A stretch of 64,000 nt of DNA from assembly GCF_021462225.1 (NCBI RefSeq), contig NC_061804.1:44765975-44829974 (forward strand). Reading direction: 5' to 3'. This DNA is from Girardinichthys multiradiatus. Taxonomy: Eukaryota > Chordata > Actinopteri > Cyprinodontiformes > Goodeidae. The translations under genes and the position numbers were made by a program. The stretch's first letter is position 1, and each line of letters starts with the position of its first letter. This document shows positions 44,800 through 55,289 of this stretch, piece after piece. A model generated the notes under the pieces. The model had not been told where the DNA came from, did no database searches, and saw only the letters and a program-made list of their open reading frames with translations.

Positions 44800-45430
44800 A
44801 ATATATCCTTGTTCTATTATCTTCCCCCAATGGATGTCCCTGAGCCCATTTATTTCTCCATCATTCTTTGTAACATCCCTTGATTGAAGTATTCCATCTC
44901 AACATGCCTATGAAATTGTAAAATACAAAAAGGGGTGGGACAGAGAAGAGTGGAAACAGTCTTTGAAACACCATCACTGCAACAGGAACCTGCCTATTGG
45001 CTGAGGAAAAGCCTATACTAAGAAGGTATAAACTGAGCTTATGCCTGGTTTTGAAAAAGAATCTGAAAGCAGCGTCTAACTTCTGTCATTGTTGCTAAAG
45101 AGAATGCAATGTGGATTTGGTAGCACTCTCAATTTGGACAAAAATCATCTTGGAGTAAAAGTTTTGTTTTTGAAGGTTTATTAGAAAATGCTGATTTTAG
45201 GTAATTTTAGGCAGTGTTTATTGGGCTATAATTTAGAAATCCCGTATGAAATCTTGAATGAAACATACTGAGTGACATTTATAGAAACTGAACTCTTAAT
45301 CAGGACAAAAATCATCATTGAATGACAGTTTACTTTAAATAGTTTATTAATATGGTGATTAATATTGGCCATATTTACAAGGCCTTATTTTTGAAAAATG
45401 TATATTTGATTATCTTCAAAAAGTATCATT
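44800..45430 (+). repeat. unclassified dispersed repeat, copy 2 (partner at 29760-30480)
   Basis: 44810-45140 matches 29790-30120 directly; 45240-45430 matches 30470-30295 in inverted orientation (GTGACATTTATAGAAACTGA and TTATTTTTGAAAAATGTATA here). It starts right beside the family 2 Tc1-like element. No protein frame is recognised. Confidence 0.72.
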
Positions 45431-45439
45431 AATTATAAT

Positions 45440-45625
45440 AAAATAGACTTTATTGATCTCACAATGTCCTCTGCATTTAACTCATCTCTTAGGGAGCAGT
45501 GGGCTGCTATTGTGCAGCGCCTGGGGAGCATTCAGGGGCTAAGGGTCTTGCTCAGGCAACCAGAATGGCAGGCCGTGGGATTCGAACCAGGGTACTTGTG
45601 GCCTCTCCAGGACGAAGAAATTTTT
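45440..45625. repeat. common fish interspersed repeat (SINE- or LINE-3'-end-like)
   Basis: AGACTTTATTGATCTCACAA, then GCATTTAACTCATC, GGGAGCAGTGGGCTGCTATT and GGGATTCGAACCAGGG. This block order is familiar from fish genomes; the last motif resembles a tRNA T-arm. The exact family is not assigned. Confidence 0.55.
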
Positions 45626-46299
45626 TATTTTGAAAGCGGGTCCCCCATAATAATGAATCCCTTAATAATTAGTACTCTGGCAAACAGAAGTATTCTCTCA
45701 GTTTAAGTGTAAACAGGATACAGTAAACTATCCTGACTGAAATTAGGCCTATACATAAGGCATTGAACATGGCGCAAGGGTGTGAGCGCCAACAGTGATG
45801 CGATTGTGCTGTCCCCCGCCCCTGCGCACTGTCGCGGTGCCTGGTCTTGCACCTCAATTTTATGGCAAGCCAAAGGGGTCAAAAATCATCCGTATATTAA
45901 CGTCTTGTTCTAATCCATATATAACAGGAATGCATAGTTTTTTACGGCGTTGTGAATGTCACGGGGTGACGTAAATAACACGTGATTGTGTAAAAAAAAG
46001 GGTGGTGGCATTTTATGCATATTTTACTATCATTATTAGTGCTCAGCCACTAGATTTTAGGGCATTTTACCCAATCAGTACACTGCAAGGGCAGACCAGC
46101 AGACGATCACTGATCTTTGGGGAAAGACAGAAAGTACATGTACCTACTATTCTGCTCCTGTCTTAATCACACCCAGTTTAACAATAAAGTTTGGTATGAC
46201 ATTACCGTGTTATTTAAAGTAAACCTCTCATATATACTGAGGCCTAGACACCAGTTAAAACAAATCTTATATTTTTCAGTGTTGTATTGAAGTTGTACA
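45626..46299. other. intron sequence; GC-rich patch without recognised gene
   Basis: A GC-rich patch at 45770-45850 (GTCCCCCGCCCCTGCGCACT) lies in otherwise AT-rich intron. No exon, promoter motif or repeat can be supported. Confidence 0.4.
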
Positions 46300-46700
46300 T
46301 GGGTGAATACATGTTTGGAAGAACAGTTTTACACATTTTGGACTGCAACAGTTAGTCTAAAAAAACACCTGCAGCTGATCAGAACATTGCAGCCAGAGTC
46401 ACTCCAAACATTGCATTGCCTGTTGATATTTACAGAATGCATTTTAAAAACAAAATGTTGTTTTACAAGGCGACACCGAGTGAGCACGAGCCTAAATATT
46501 TGCTCGACTAATTACTGGTTCCTTCACACACACCCCGGGTCATCCAGGTCCTACCTGCTGTGTGTTCCTAGAACCAGAACTAGACATTCTGCTTTGCTGT
46601 TCCTCACCTGTGGAACACACTTCATCAACACCTTTATTATTGTGTGTACTGTATGCTTGAACTGTACTTATATGCTTAATTTATTGCCTTTACCAGGATG
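46300..46700 (+). mobile_element. LINE ORF2 C-terminal fragment
   Basis: Decayed plus-strand coding with KATPSEHEPKYLLD-like sequence near 46470, then SSRSYLLCVPRTRTRHSALL and FLTCGTHFINTF. These resemble the SRSxxLLxVPRTRTxxGxxAF..PxLWN stretch at the end of L2-type ORF2 proteins. The ends are not defined. Confidence 0.5.
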
Positions 46701-47282
46701 ACATATTTTAGTTGCATTTCAACTGCTGTGGTTCAAATTTTGTTTTTAATTATGTTAGGATTTGTCCAAATAATATTTGAAATTTTCACCTTTTTTTATA
46801 ATAAAGTGTTTTCATTTCTGCCTCATTTGTGTCTCTGTGAAAGTATGTAAAACACATTACCTTGTGTATGAACTGTGTTATTGCAGCTCAGGTAAAGCTT
46901 TAGACAGAGACAGTTTTTTGTTGAACGGCCACCTTAATGTGGTGCAGGGGTTTGAGTGCTCGAATGATCCTAGAGGCTATGTTGTCTGGGGCTTAAATGC
47001 CCCTGGTAGGGTCTCCCATGGCAAACAGGCTCTAGGTGACGGGTCAGACAAAGAGCAGTTTAAGACACCTTCATGAGGACTACTAAATCGAGGCATGTGA
47101 CGTCGCCCGGTACGGCGGAGTCAGGGTCCCACCCTGGAGCCAGGCCTGGGTTCAGGACTTGTCAGAGAGCGCCTGGTGGCCGGGTTGCTCCTTGCGGGAC
47201 CCGGCCGAGCCATACCTGAACGAGAGATGTAAGGCCATCCCCCGATGGGCCCACCACCTGCAGGGGGAACCGTGAGGGACTG

Positions 47283-50200
47283 GTGCAAAGAGGATTGGGC
47301 GGCGGACGAAAGTGGAGACCTCTGCGGCCCATTCTCCGGATGCCTAGGCTGCCTCTAAGGACGTGGAATGTCACCTCACTGGGGGGGAAGGAGCCTGAGC
47401 TTGTGCGGGAGGTCGAGATATCAATTAGAAATAGTCGGGCTCGCCTCCACGCGCAGTGTGGGCTCTGGAACCCATCTTCTCGAAAGAGGCTAGACTCTCT
47501 TCTACTCTGGAGTGGCTCAAGGGGACAGGCAGTGGGCTGGGGTGGGTTTGCGTGTTGCCCCCCAGCTCAGCCGTCTCGTGTTGTGGTTTACATCCACTGT
47601 CGTTTCCCACGTGGGCGTGGGAATGATAGTGTGACCTGGAGAGGCGTGATCGGGAGGAATGGCCTCCCCGATCTGAATCCAAGTGGTGTTTCGTTATTGA
47701 ACTTCTGTGCTAATCATGGATTGTCCATAATAAACACCATGTTCAAACATAAGGGTGTCCATCAGTGCACATGGCACCAAGACACCCTAGGCAGGAGGTC
47801 AATGATTGACTTTGTTGGTGTGTCTTCAGACCTTCGGCTGCATGTTTTGGACACTCGGGTGAAGAGAGGGGCTGAGCTGTCCACGGATCACCATGTGGTG
47901 GTGAGTTTGATCCCCTTGAAGTGAGAAAGCCGGACAGACTTGCCACGCCCAAGCGCATAGTGAGGGTCTGCTGGGAACGTCTGGCGGAGCCCTCGGCCAG
48001 GTATGTATTCAACTCCCACCTCCAGGAGAGCTTTGACCAGAGTCCGGGGGAGGTTGGAGACATAGAGTCCAAGTGGACCATGTTCTCCGCATGTGTTGTT
48101 GATGCTGCTGCCCGTAGCTGTGGCTGTAAGGTCTGCGGTGCCTGTCGCGGCGGCAATCTGCGAATCCAGGGGTGGACACCAGCAGTAAGTGATGCTGTCA
48201 AGCTGAAGAGTCCTAATGGCTGTGGTTGGCTTGTGGGACTCCTGAGGCGGCTCATAGATACCATGAGGCCAAGCATGCTGCGGCCCAGGCTGTGGCAGAG
48301 GCTAAAACTCAGGCCTGGGAGGAGTACGGTAAGGCCATGGAGAAGGACTACCGGTTGGCCACAAAGCGATTCTGGCAAACCGTCCGGCGCCTCAGGAGGG
48401 GGAAGCAGTGCTTCGCCAACACTGTTTACAGTGGGGGTGGGAAGCTGCTGACCTCGATTGGGGACATTATCGGGCGGTGGAAGGAGAACTTTGAGGATCT
48501 CCTCAATCCTGCCGTCACGCATTCCCTGGTGGAAGCAAAGGCTGGGGACTCGGGGTGGGACTCTTTCATCACCCAGGCTGAAGTCACCAATGTGGTCAAA
48601 AAGCTCCATGGTGTTAGGCCTTCGGGGGTGGATGAGATCCGCACTGAGTACCTCAAGTCTCTGGATGTTGTGGGGCTGTCATGGTTCATACGCCTCTTCA
48701 ACATTGCCGGAGTCAAACATTGGTGCATGTTTGACTCCAGCAGGGCTGCCCTTTGTCATTGGTCCTGTTCATAACTTTTATGGACAAGATTTCTAGGCGA
48801 CCAGAAAAAGGGTGGCTTGTCTTCTTCAAGTTGGAGGGGAGATCCTGCCTCAAGTGGAGGAGTTCAAGTATCTTGGGATCTTGTTCACAAGTGAGGGGAG
48901 AATGGAACATGAGATCGACAGACGGATTGTTGCGGCTGCCGCAGTAATGGGGACGCTGTGCCAGTCTGTTGTAGTTGTTGGAATTATGATTATTGATTAA
49001 TTAATCTTTATCAATAATTATAATTAAAAATCATAATTTGACTAAATTAATTTCTTTAACCAAAATCCTCATTTATGAATTGAGACCAGAGATGTCTTCT
49101 GGTGTTGTAATTGTGGCTCAACGCCTTTGATAATTACAACCGTTAAATACTCAGTAATAATTGATAACTATTACCAGAGATGTCACTGTTTAATTGACCA
49201 TTTCTACCGAAACGTGTGGAACTTCAACCTAATCTTGACTGACGAATCACTCTTGCACAAAATAAACACAGAACGCCTTCTGTTTATCTATGTGAACATT
49301 TATTAAATCACAGCCCTGATACAATCCGTTCTTCCGATTTAATAATCTTCACCTACTCGAACATGCAAAGTTCTACACAAAAGAGGTAAAATATCTAACT
49401 AAACAAAATAAAGCAAAACAGCAGTATGGGATCAAACCAGCAATTATGGCAAAAATGATAATATGACAAAGGGTTGTGGTGGTGAGTGGATGTTGGGGCG
49501 CAGCTCCAACTGTAACTCAGTTATACTCAGTCATAAAACCTCCCCCAAAACACACACAAAGCTGGATAGCGCAGCGGCTTCCAGGCATCCAACACGGCAC
49601 ATCAAAGTTTCAATAAAAAGGTTACATGCACATATCATTCAGAACACATTAGATTAAATAGTGAATCTCATCGCACTAAAACCTCTTGTACCCTGCCCAG
49701 ACTTTCTAAGAGAGAAATAAAAATAAAGGATGGGTTTTACTTGTCGTCGTCTCCCTTCTGAGCGGGGTTGAGAGAGAATGGGGTGGGAGTTTGAAGTTAC
49801 TGTGCGTCCACAGTTAACTTCAGGAAAAGCGGTCAATCTTCGTCCTCTGGCCTCCTTGGCGAAAGGGAAAATATGATCTGACCATCACAGTCGACTAGGA
49901 CAAAACAAGGTGGCGATTCCTCTCCTTGAAACTCCGTGTTTTTTTTAGTTACGTGTTAAACTCACGTCTTCAATCGGCAAAGTGAAATTTCTGGCCTTCT
50001 TATTCCAGAAACCTCAGTTATGAATTCTTCGTTGGCCAACGAGAGAGAATAAATGAAATCCACTTGGGACTCTTCTCCAGGTGATGCTTCAGATGTTGGT
50101 AACCGTGTCACAGTCTCCAGCTGAAGGCAAAATGGTGAGTCGTCTCATCCTCTGTTATATAGTTGACGGTGGCCTTAGGGCTGCGACGCCCCTGTCTTAT

Positions 50201-50750
50201 CAGCCACGGGGGCCGACGGGATCTGTAGGCACGGAGTGTCCTGGATACAAAATGGCCGAGAATGCCAGGCCTGGTGGCGTCCAGCAAGTGCAAATGGTCC
50301 AATATTCAGCAAACAAGTGGTCCAACATGGCGAAGAGAGAGCTAAGCTGAAAAGCAAAGCTCTTTTTACCAGTCGGTCTACGTTCCAACCCTCACCTATG
50401 TCCATGAACTTTGGGTCATGACCGAAAGAATGAGATCCTGGATACAAGCGGCTGAAATGAGCTTCCTCTGTAGGGTGGCCGGGCACTCCCTTAGAGATAG
50501 GGTGAGGAGCTCGGCCATCCAGGAGGGGCTCGGAGTAGAGCCGCTGCTCCTCCACATCGAGAGGAGCATCTGTACTGGATGCTTCCTGGAGGCCTTACTC
50601 GGGAGGTGTTCCAGGCACGTCCCATCGGGACAGCTGGAAGGACTATGTCTCTTGGCTGGCCCGGGAACGCCTTGTGCTCCTCCCGGAGGAGCTGGAGGAG
50701 GGGTCTGGGGAGAGGGATATCTGGGTGTCTCTACTGAGTCTGCTGCTCCC
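47283..50750 (+). pseudogene. LINE ORF2: endonuclease and RT, catalytic core deleted
   Basis: Endonuclease: LPLRTWNVTSLGGKEPELVR at about 47350, later WRGVIGRNGLPDLNPSGVSL, HQCTWHQDTLGRRSMIDFVG and STDHHVVVSLIP. The region before the RT follows: PKRIVRVCWERLAEPSARYV, EKDYRLATKRFWQTVRRLRR, AEVTNVVKKLHGVRPSGVDE and RTEYLKSLDVVGLSWFIRLF. At 48710 it jumps from NIA directly to the FxTFMDKISRR block, and then to LQVGGEILPQVEEFKYLGIL. The AFDRV block and the FADD catalytic box are both gone. After the insert it ends YVPTLTYVHELWVMTERMRS, IQAAEMSFLCRVAGHSLRDR and VEPLLLHIERS. Confidence 0.82.
48976..50327. mobile_element. LTR-like insert (probable long solo LTR) in the GC-rich LINE
   Basis: It interrupts the LINE protein between SVVV and KRELS-like sequence. 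It starts TGTTGGAATTATGATT and ends GTGGTCCAACA, giving inverted TGTTGGA/TCCAACA ends with TG..CA. About 1352 bp, AT-rich at the start. It has no internal pol or env sequence. A TATATAG motif lies near 50157. A target duplication is not evident, so the exact boundaries are provisional. It could come from an endogenous retrovirus or another LTR element. Confidence 0.5.
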
Positions 50751-51216
50751 ATGACCCGGCCCCGGATGAAGCGGAAGATGACGAGTATGACAAACCTACT
50801 TTACGAGAAAACAGTACAAATCAAAAAAATGTTGGTATCAGCAAACATCGGTAAACAATCCTGGAGAATTTCACGTGTCTACAATAATCCATCTAGGAGA
50901 TGTGACAGTGTAAAAAAGTGAAAGACAATCAATTTTTATGGCAAAACCGTAAAAGGTATGGCAAAACCGTAAAATTCCTTCACTGTGAGCGCCAGCAAGG
51001 TCTGAAGATAAACTGGCACAAGCCTCATGTCTCTCCCTCAAACGGTTTAGGAAAGGTGACGATTCAAAAAGATAAATTTAAGGATTTTCTGCTCAGATTT
51101 TTTCTCAAATTCCTATAGGTGGCCCATTCCAGGCATGTTGACTTTGCATTGCTTTGGTGTGCCAGAAATCTGTTAGTCCCACATCAATGAGGGTGACATT
51201 TTCTGAATTGCAAAAG

Positions 51217-51465
51217 GTGACTGTGGCTCAGTAGGAAGAGTAGTTGTCTTGCAATCAGAAGGTTGTGGGTTCGATTCCAACTTCCTCCTGCCATATGTCG
51301 ATGTGTCCCAATGCAAGGCACTTAACCTCAAGTTGCCTACAAGATCTGCATATGAATGTGTGAGCGTTAGTGAGTGCAATTGAGTGAATGTGGCTCTAGT
51401 GTAAAGCGCTTTGAGTGGTCTGTGTGACTGGAAAAGTGCTATATAAGTTCAGTCCATTTACCATT
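51217..51465 (+). mobile_element. tRNA-derived SINE, complete
   Basis: A tRNA-like head has an A box (GTGGCTCAGTAGGAAGAG) and a B box (GGTTCGATTCC at 51268). The body follows (CAAGGCACTTAACC, GAGTGAATGTGGCTCTAGTG) and the tail reads GCTATATAAGTTCAGTCCAT. This is a very common fish SINE. The head is not a working tRNA gene, because the 3' acceptor half is replaced by the SINE body. A 3' fragment of the same family lies at 40385-40495. Confidence 0.87.
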
Positions 51466-51479
51466 TTGATATATAATTT

Positions 51480-52260
51480 GTGTTGGTAGAGTGAAAATTG
51501 AGCATAATTTCCAAAAACCTAAAGTGAACACTCATAGGATTACATTATAAAATCTAAAACTTCAAAAATCTTGCATAAAATTTGAATCACGATTGTAGAA
51601 GAACTATAACAGATATCAAAAAACGGAATTATTTGAAAATAGCTCAATGGCTTGGGAATGTCTTAAAAGTTGAATGGTGTTTCTAGCTGAAATTGTGTAG
51701 AAGTAGTAAGCTGTGAAAGAGTGCAAACCTTTAGCTGAATTTTGCAGAATTTCCATTCATTTCAATGGGGAAAAATTTGCTTAAAAAGCTGAATATTATA
51801 AAAAGTGTAATAGCTGAAGATACTAAAAGTCGCAGCAAAATTCACCAGAACAAGCTGAACGATTTGATACCAGAATTGTTGAAATCTGATTGAAGTATGC
51901 GGGACTAGTTAGACGCACAAAAACGTACAGAACATCCGATTATACTAATAAAGAAAAACAGGAAAACAATAACTAAGAATGCATTAATTTATTCTCACTG
52001 ATGATAATAACAACAAAAAATAGAAAAACAATTATCGAGAATGCTGAATGCATTCTTACTGATAATAAATATTAAAGAAAAACAGATAAACATAAATGTA
52101 TTCTTACTGATTTGTGAGAATGCATTAATGTATGCTCACTGACAACATAGAAAAATAGAAAAACAATAAGTAAGAATGCTGAATGCAGTCTCAATGATAA
52201 AGAAAAACTGAAAAACAATTAGTGAGAATGCATTAATGCATTCTCACTTAAATATTCACA
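51480..52260 (+). repeat. non-coding dispersed repeat with a palindromic tandem 3' part
   Basis: 51700-51960 has the look of a common fish repeat (TTTAGCTGAATTTTGCAGAA, TCATTTCAATGGGGAAAAAT, CTTAAAAAGCTGAA). From 51945 a unit of about 60-70 bases repeats: TAATAAAGAAAAACAG, AAAACAATAA, then GAATGC alternating with GCATTC and CTCACT. The units read partly as inverted copies of each other. The intron from 52261 to 52704 is AT-rich and unassigned apart from the 52440-52560 repeat. Confidence 0.6.
52221..52248. repeat. perfect 28-bp palindrome
   Basis: AGTGAGAATGCATT followed at once by its exact reverse complement, with no spacer. It is the last unit of the tandem palindromic array at 51945-52260. 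Confidence 0.97.
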
Positions 52261-52439
52261 TCGGTCAAAAATTAAAGAAAAAATTGTTGTTAAAAACTAA
52301 ACAAAAATAATGTTGCAGAGACAAATGATAACAGCTAAAGATTGAAATTTAAATATCAATTTATGTCTGATATTTTGATCAGTTATTAATTATATATATT
52401 TTTCATTTTGTTGCATTTAATAGTACATTAATTAATTTG

Positions 52440-52560
52440 TTAAACTATATATTTATTAATTTATTAAGATAAATATTTATTTCTGAATTTATTCTTAATT
52501 ATGACAAGATTTGTTCTCCATCGGAAAACCCTGTGCTGATTGTTAGGAGTGTTCACCAAC
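52440..52560 (+). repeat. short dispersed AT-rich repeat (partner at 30650-30770)
   Basis: Shares ATTTATTCTTAATTATGACA with 30720-30740 and weaker similarity on both sides, in the same orientation. Confidence 0.5.
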
Positions 52561-52704
52561 ACTAATTGTTGTTTAAATAAGCATTTATAAATCGTTCCCA
52601 ACTCTCGCCTAGCACTGGAATGCTTTAAATAAATTTAGATACAGAATACAGCAGAATGAAAAACAAACAGAGGTTAGAACCTCTGATGAAAAAAAAAATC
52701 TTAC

Positions 52705-53266
52705 CTTGTGTAGCCTGCTGACCTTCTCACGACAAGCCTCCATCTCCTGTCTCAGAATTCTGTTTTCCTCTGTCAGAACATCTACCATTTGCTGGGCACG
52801 GGCCATCACTGCAAAGGGCTCTCCATGTAGCTGTATATAGGAGTGCTGCTGGGGAAAATGTCCTGCCTGCACCGACAACTGGGTGTGTGGAGGTCCCTGG
52901 AGTTGCTGCTGTTGTTGACATTGATTGTGTTGCTGATTATGCTGCAACCTTGGAGTGGAGGCATAAGAATCAGAAGGAAAGGTATGACCCCTCTGTGTCT
53001 GATGAACAGCTCCTGGGGGAAAAGGCTCTGCCACTTGGTGGGAGCCTGTGCCTTGTGGACCACGGGGTCCCATGATGGGGTAATGCTCTCCTTGACTCAG
53101 AGGTGGCTGGTGAGGAATTGATGAATGAGAGGAGTGTGAGGTAGAAAGCATGCTGCTGAGAGTAGAGGACTGGGCACGAGACAAAGATCCAACAGAGGTG
53201 ACAGAAGAGGTGGGACTGTGCTGGTTAAGGGGTCTCTGGTAGTGAACTGAGACCTCCTTACTGGAT
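52705..53266 (-). CDS. amot: angiomotin exon: Ser/Gln-rich linker into the coiled coil
   Basis: Acceptor TGATCTCTCCTCAG at 53267, donor CACAAG|GTAAGA at 52704. Phase 2 in, phase 0 out. It encodes SSKEVSVHYQRPLNQHSPTS, a Ser-rich run (STLSSMLSTSHSSHSSIPHQ), a Gln-rich run (NQQHNQCQQQQQLQGP), then GEPFAVMARAQQMVDVLTEE and NRILRQEMEACREKVSRLHK. The last 40 residues start the Amot coiled-coil domain; human AMOT has [20 protein letters not shown] there. The low-complexity part varies in length within the family. The exon joins the next one (39725) in frame. Confidence 0.96.
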
Positions 53267-55230
53267 CTGAGGAGAGATCAGCTGTATGGTCACAATATGT
53301 CCTGCCTTCTGTTGTGTACAGAATAATATAAACTGTATTTGGACAGAAATCAGATTTCTGGTTTACAGATATAGACATAACAAACAAAAGTTAGTTTTAA
53401 TGTACATAAATAGGCTGATCTTTAACAATTTAATGTGAAACGCATAAAAACACAAACCACAGATCGCACCACAATTAAACCAAAATAAGGCCATAATGGA
53501 TAAGATTGTGAAAGTACTCAGTTCACTCCAAAAACCCTGTACAGGTATAAAGTGTGAAAAAACCTAAAGGGGGCCTGCTTTTTATTTACCATGACTGTAG
53601 ACACAGCTGTAACATATGTGAGTAGTACTGTTAACAAATCTGTGGCCGTTGAATGTTTTATATCATTATAATTTTTTATACAGAACTGTTATGTTAGACA
53701 TCAGTTATAAAAGCACATGTTTTAAGTTGTGTTTTTAGTTTTTTTGGAGCCTGAGAATCTGTGTTAGGCTTTAAACATTAATATTTGGGTCATAGCGCAT
53801 ACACAGGAACAAATCTGTATAGAAGACATAAAATTACAACTGAGTTATTATGACATGAACTTTTGAAGGAAGATTTTGTCTTAGCCTATCACATTAAGGC
53901 CTGTACACTGTAAGAAAGAATCTCCAAAATGAAGAATTATTCCTATTTGCTCAATTTGCTGGTAACATAATCCTTTAGGGTTGGAGCTGTAAAAGCACAA
54001 ACTTTGTCTAAAATGACTAAACAGTCATTCTAAAAAGGATGCTGTTCCTATTAGATATGGTTTAAAGCATTTAAATTGCTCTGAGAAATCCAGGGACACA
54101 CTGAAGGTATACCGAGGTACCTGACATGACTTGCTTTAAAGAACAAATTTTTCCTTGTTTGTCTAAGAAAGTATTCTGAGGACAAAATTTTATTCAGATA
54201 AAAGCTTTGATGATCTTCTAAGAATTCTCATCAATAAAATATACATGATAGACATGATGATGAAGGCTGGGTGAGTTTGTCTGCAATGTTTCTTCTGATT
54301 GTCTAGGAGCTGATGCTACATGCTGTTGTCACCAATATCTAAAATGCACTATGTACTCTATGTAACAATAAATCTAAGTTTTTCATAAAGAATTCATCAC
54401 TAAAAATTAACAAACAGCTCTGCAGTAACACGTGACAGCTTGGCAGCAGCTGTCACCTGCTTTATACAGGTGTTATTAGCCTTTGAACACACACTGGGTA
54501 AGTGACAGGACATTCCACATAGATAGTAATTACACTACAAGTTTTGCCTAAATCGTTTTATACTGTATGTGATGATCTCAGTGGGTACAATCAGCTCCAA
54601 GTATGACAAAAGTTACTGAGAAACTTCTCTCATTCACACCTGATATTCACTGATCAATAAAATCCTGAGTGTTGACAGAACCATTTTCTTCATAAAAAAA
54701 AAAACTGGTTTGTAGTCTCACCAAGTCTTGTTCGGAAAATAGCAGTACCAAGTGGCTTTGTGAATTGCAAACATCCCTGCCTTTATTCTCACAGACAGAA
54801 GCATTTCATGTCTCAGCTTGTCCTGCCAGATAAATAAAATTGTGTGGAATTCACTACTGTTAAGACTCTACTGTCGGGTAGATGGTAATGACTACAGTGA
54901 AACCAGAACAACAGGATCTGTCCTTGTCATTTCTGGGACAATAATGGGAAACGATACTTAACTGACTTATCTTCCTTGCTAAATAAATTAATCTATGTCA
55001 CCAGTATCACGTTTTACTTAAGTGCTAACTGTAAAGCAAGCATTGCTTTATTTGCAAGTCTTTTTATTTTGCACCAGATACCCTTTTTGTTTTAAGTATA
55101 ACAAAGTATATTATCTTACCAAGTACTATTGCCTAGTATTATTGCCTCCTTCTGAAAGAATGACACCCTGGGGTTAATAGCCACAACACCCCAAATCAAA
55201 AACTCCAATAAGTGCATTTTGACTGTGGAT
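53267..55230. other. intron sequence without recognised feature
   Basis: Nearly 2 kb of AT-rich intron between the amot exon at 53266 and the hAT remnant. No mobile element, conserved frame or RNA gene is recognised. It is the longest element-free stretch in the window. Confidence 0.5.
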
Positions 55231-55289
55231 TTTTGAATGTTTTTGTCAGGAACTCAACTTACTAGAACTTTTTTAACCTTTTCATCCTC

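Larger units (their letters stand above)
46880..50800 (+). mobile_element. GC-rich LINE with internal deletions, split by an LTR-like insert
   Basis: A plus-strand APE-type non-LTR retrotransposon of a family common in fish. The 5' region (GAACGGCCACCTTAATGTGG) leads into an endonuclease and an RT with much higher GC content than the flanking intron. It is broken by internal deletions in the RT and by a 1.35-kb insert (48976-50327). The ORF resumes after the insert and ends near 50790. Its clade (RTE-like or I-like) is not certain from memory. Confidence 0.82.

Noticed and set aside
45770..45850. A CpG-island-like promoter
   Set aside because: Only about 80 bases are GC-rich, with few CpG and no exon nearby; too short to support.
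51217..51300. A tRNA gene, because A and B boxes are present
   Set aside because: The sequence after the B box is SINE body, not a tRNA 3' acceptor stem. The same holds for 25473-25653, 39108-39465 and 62290-62640.
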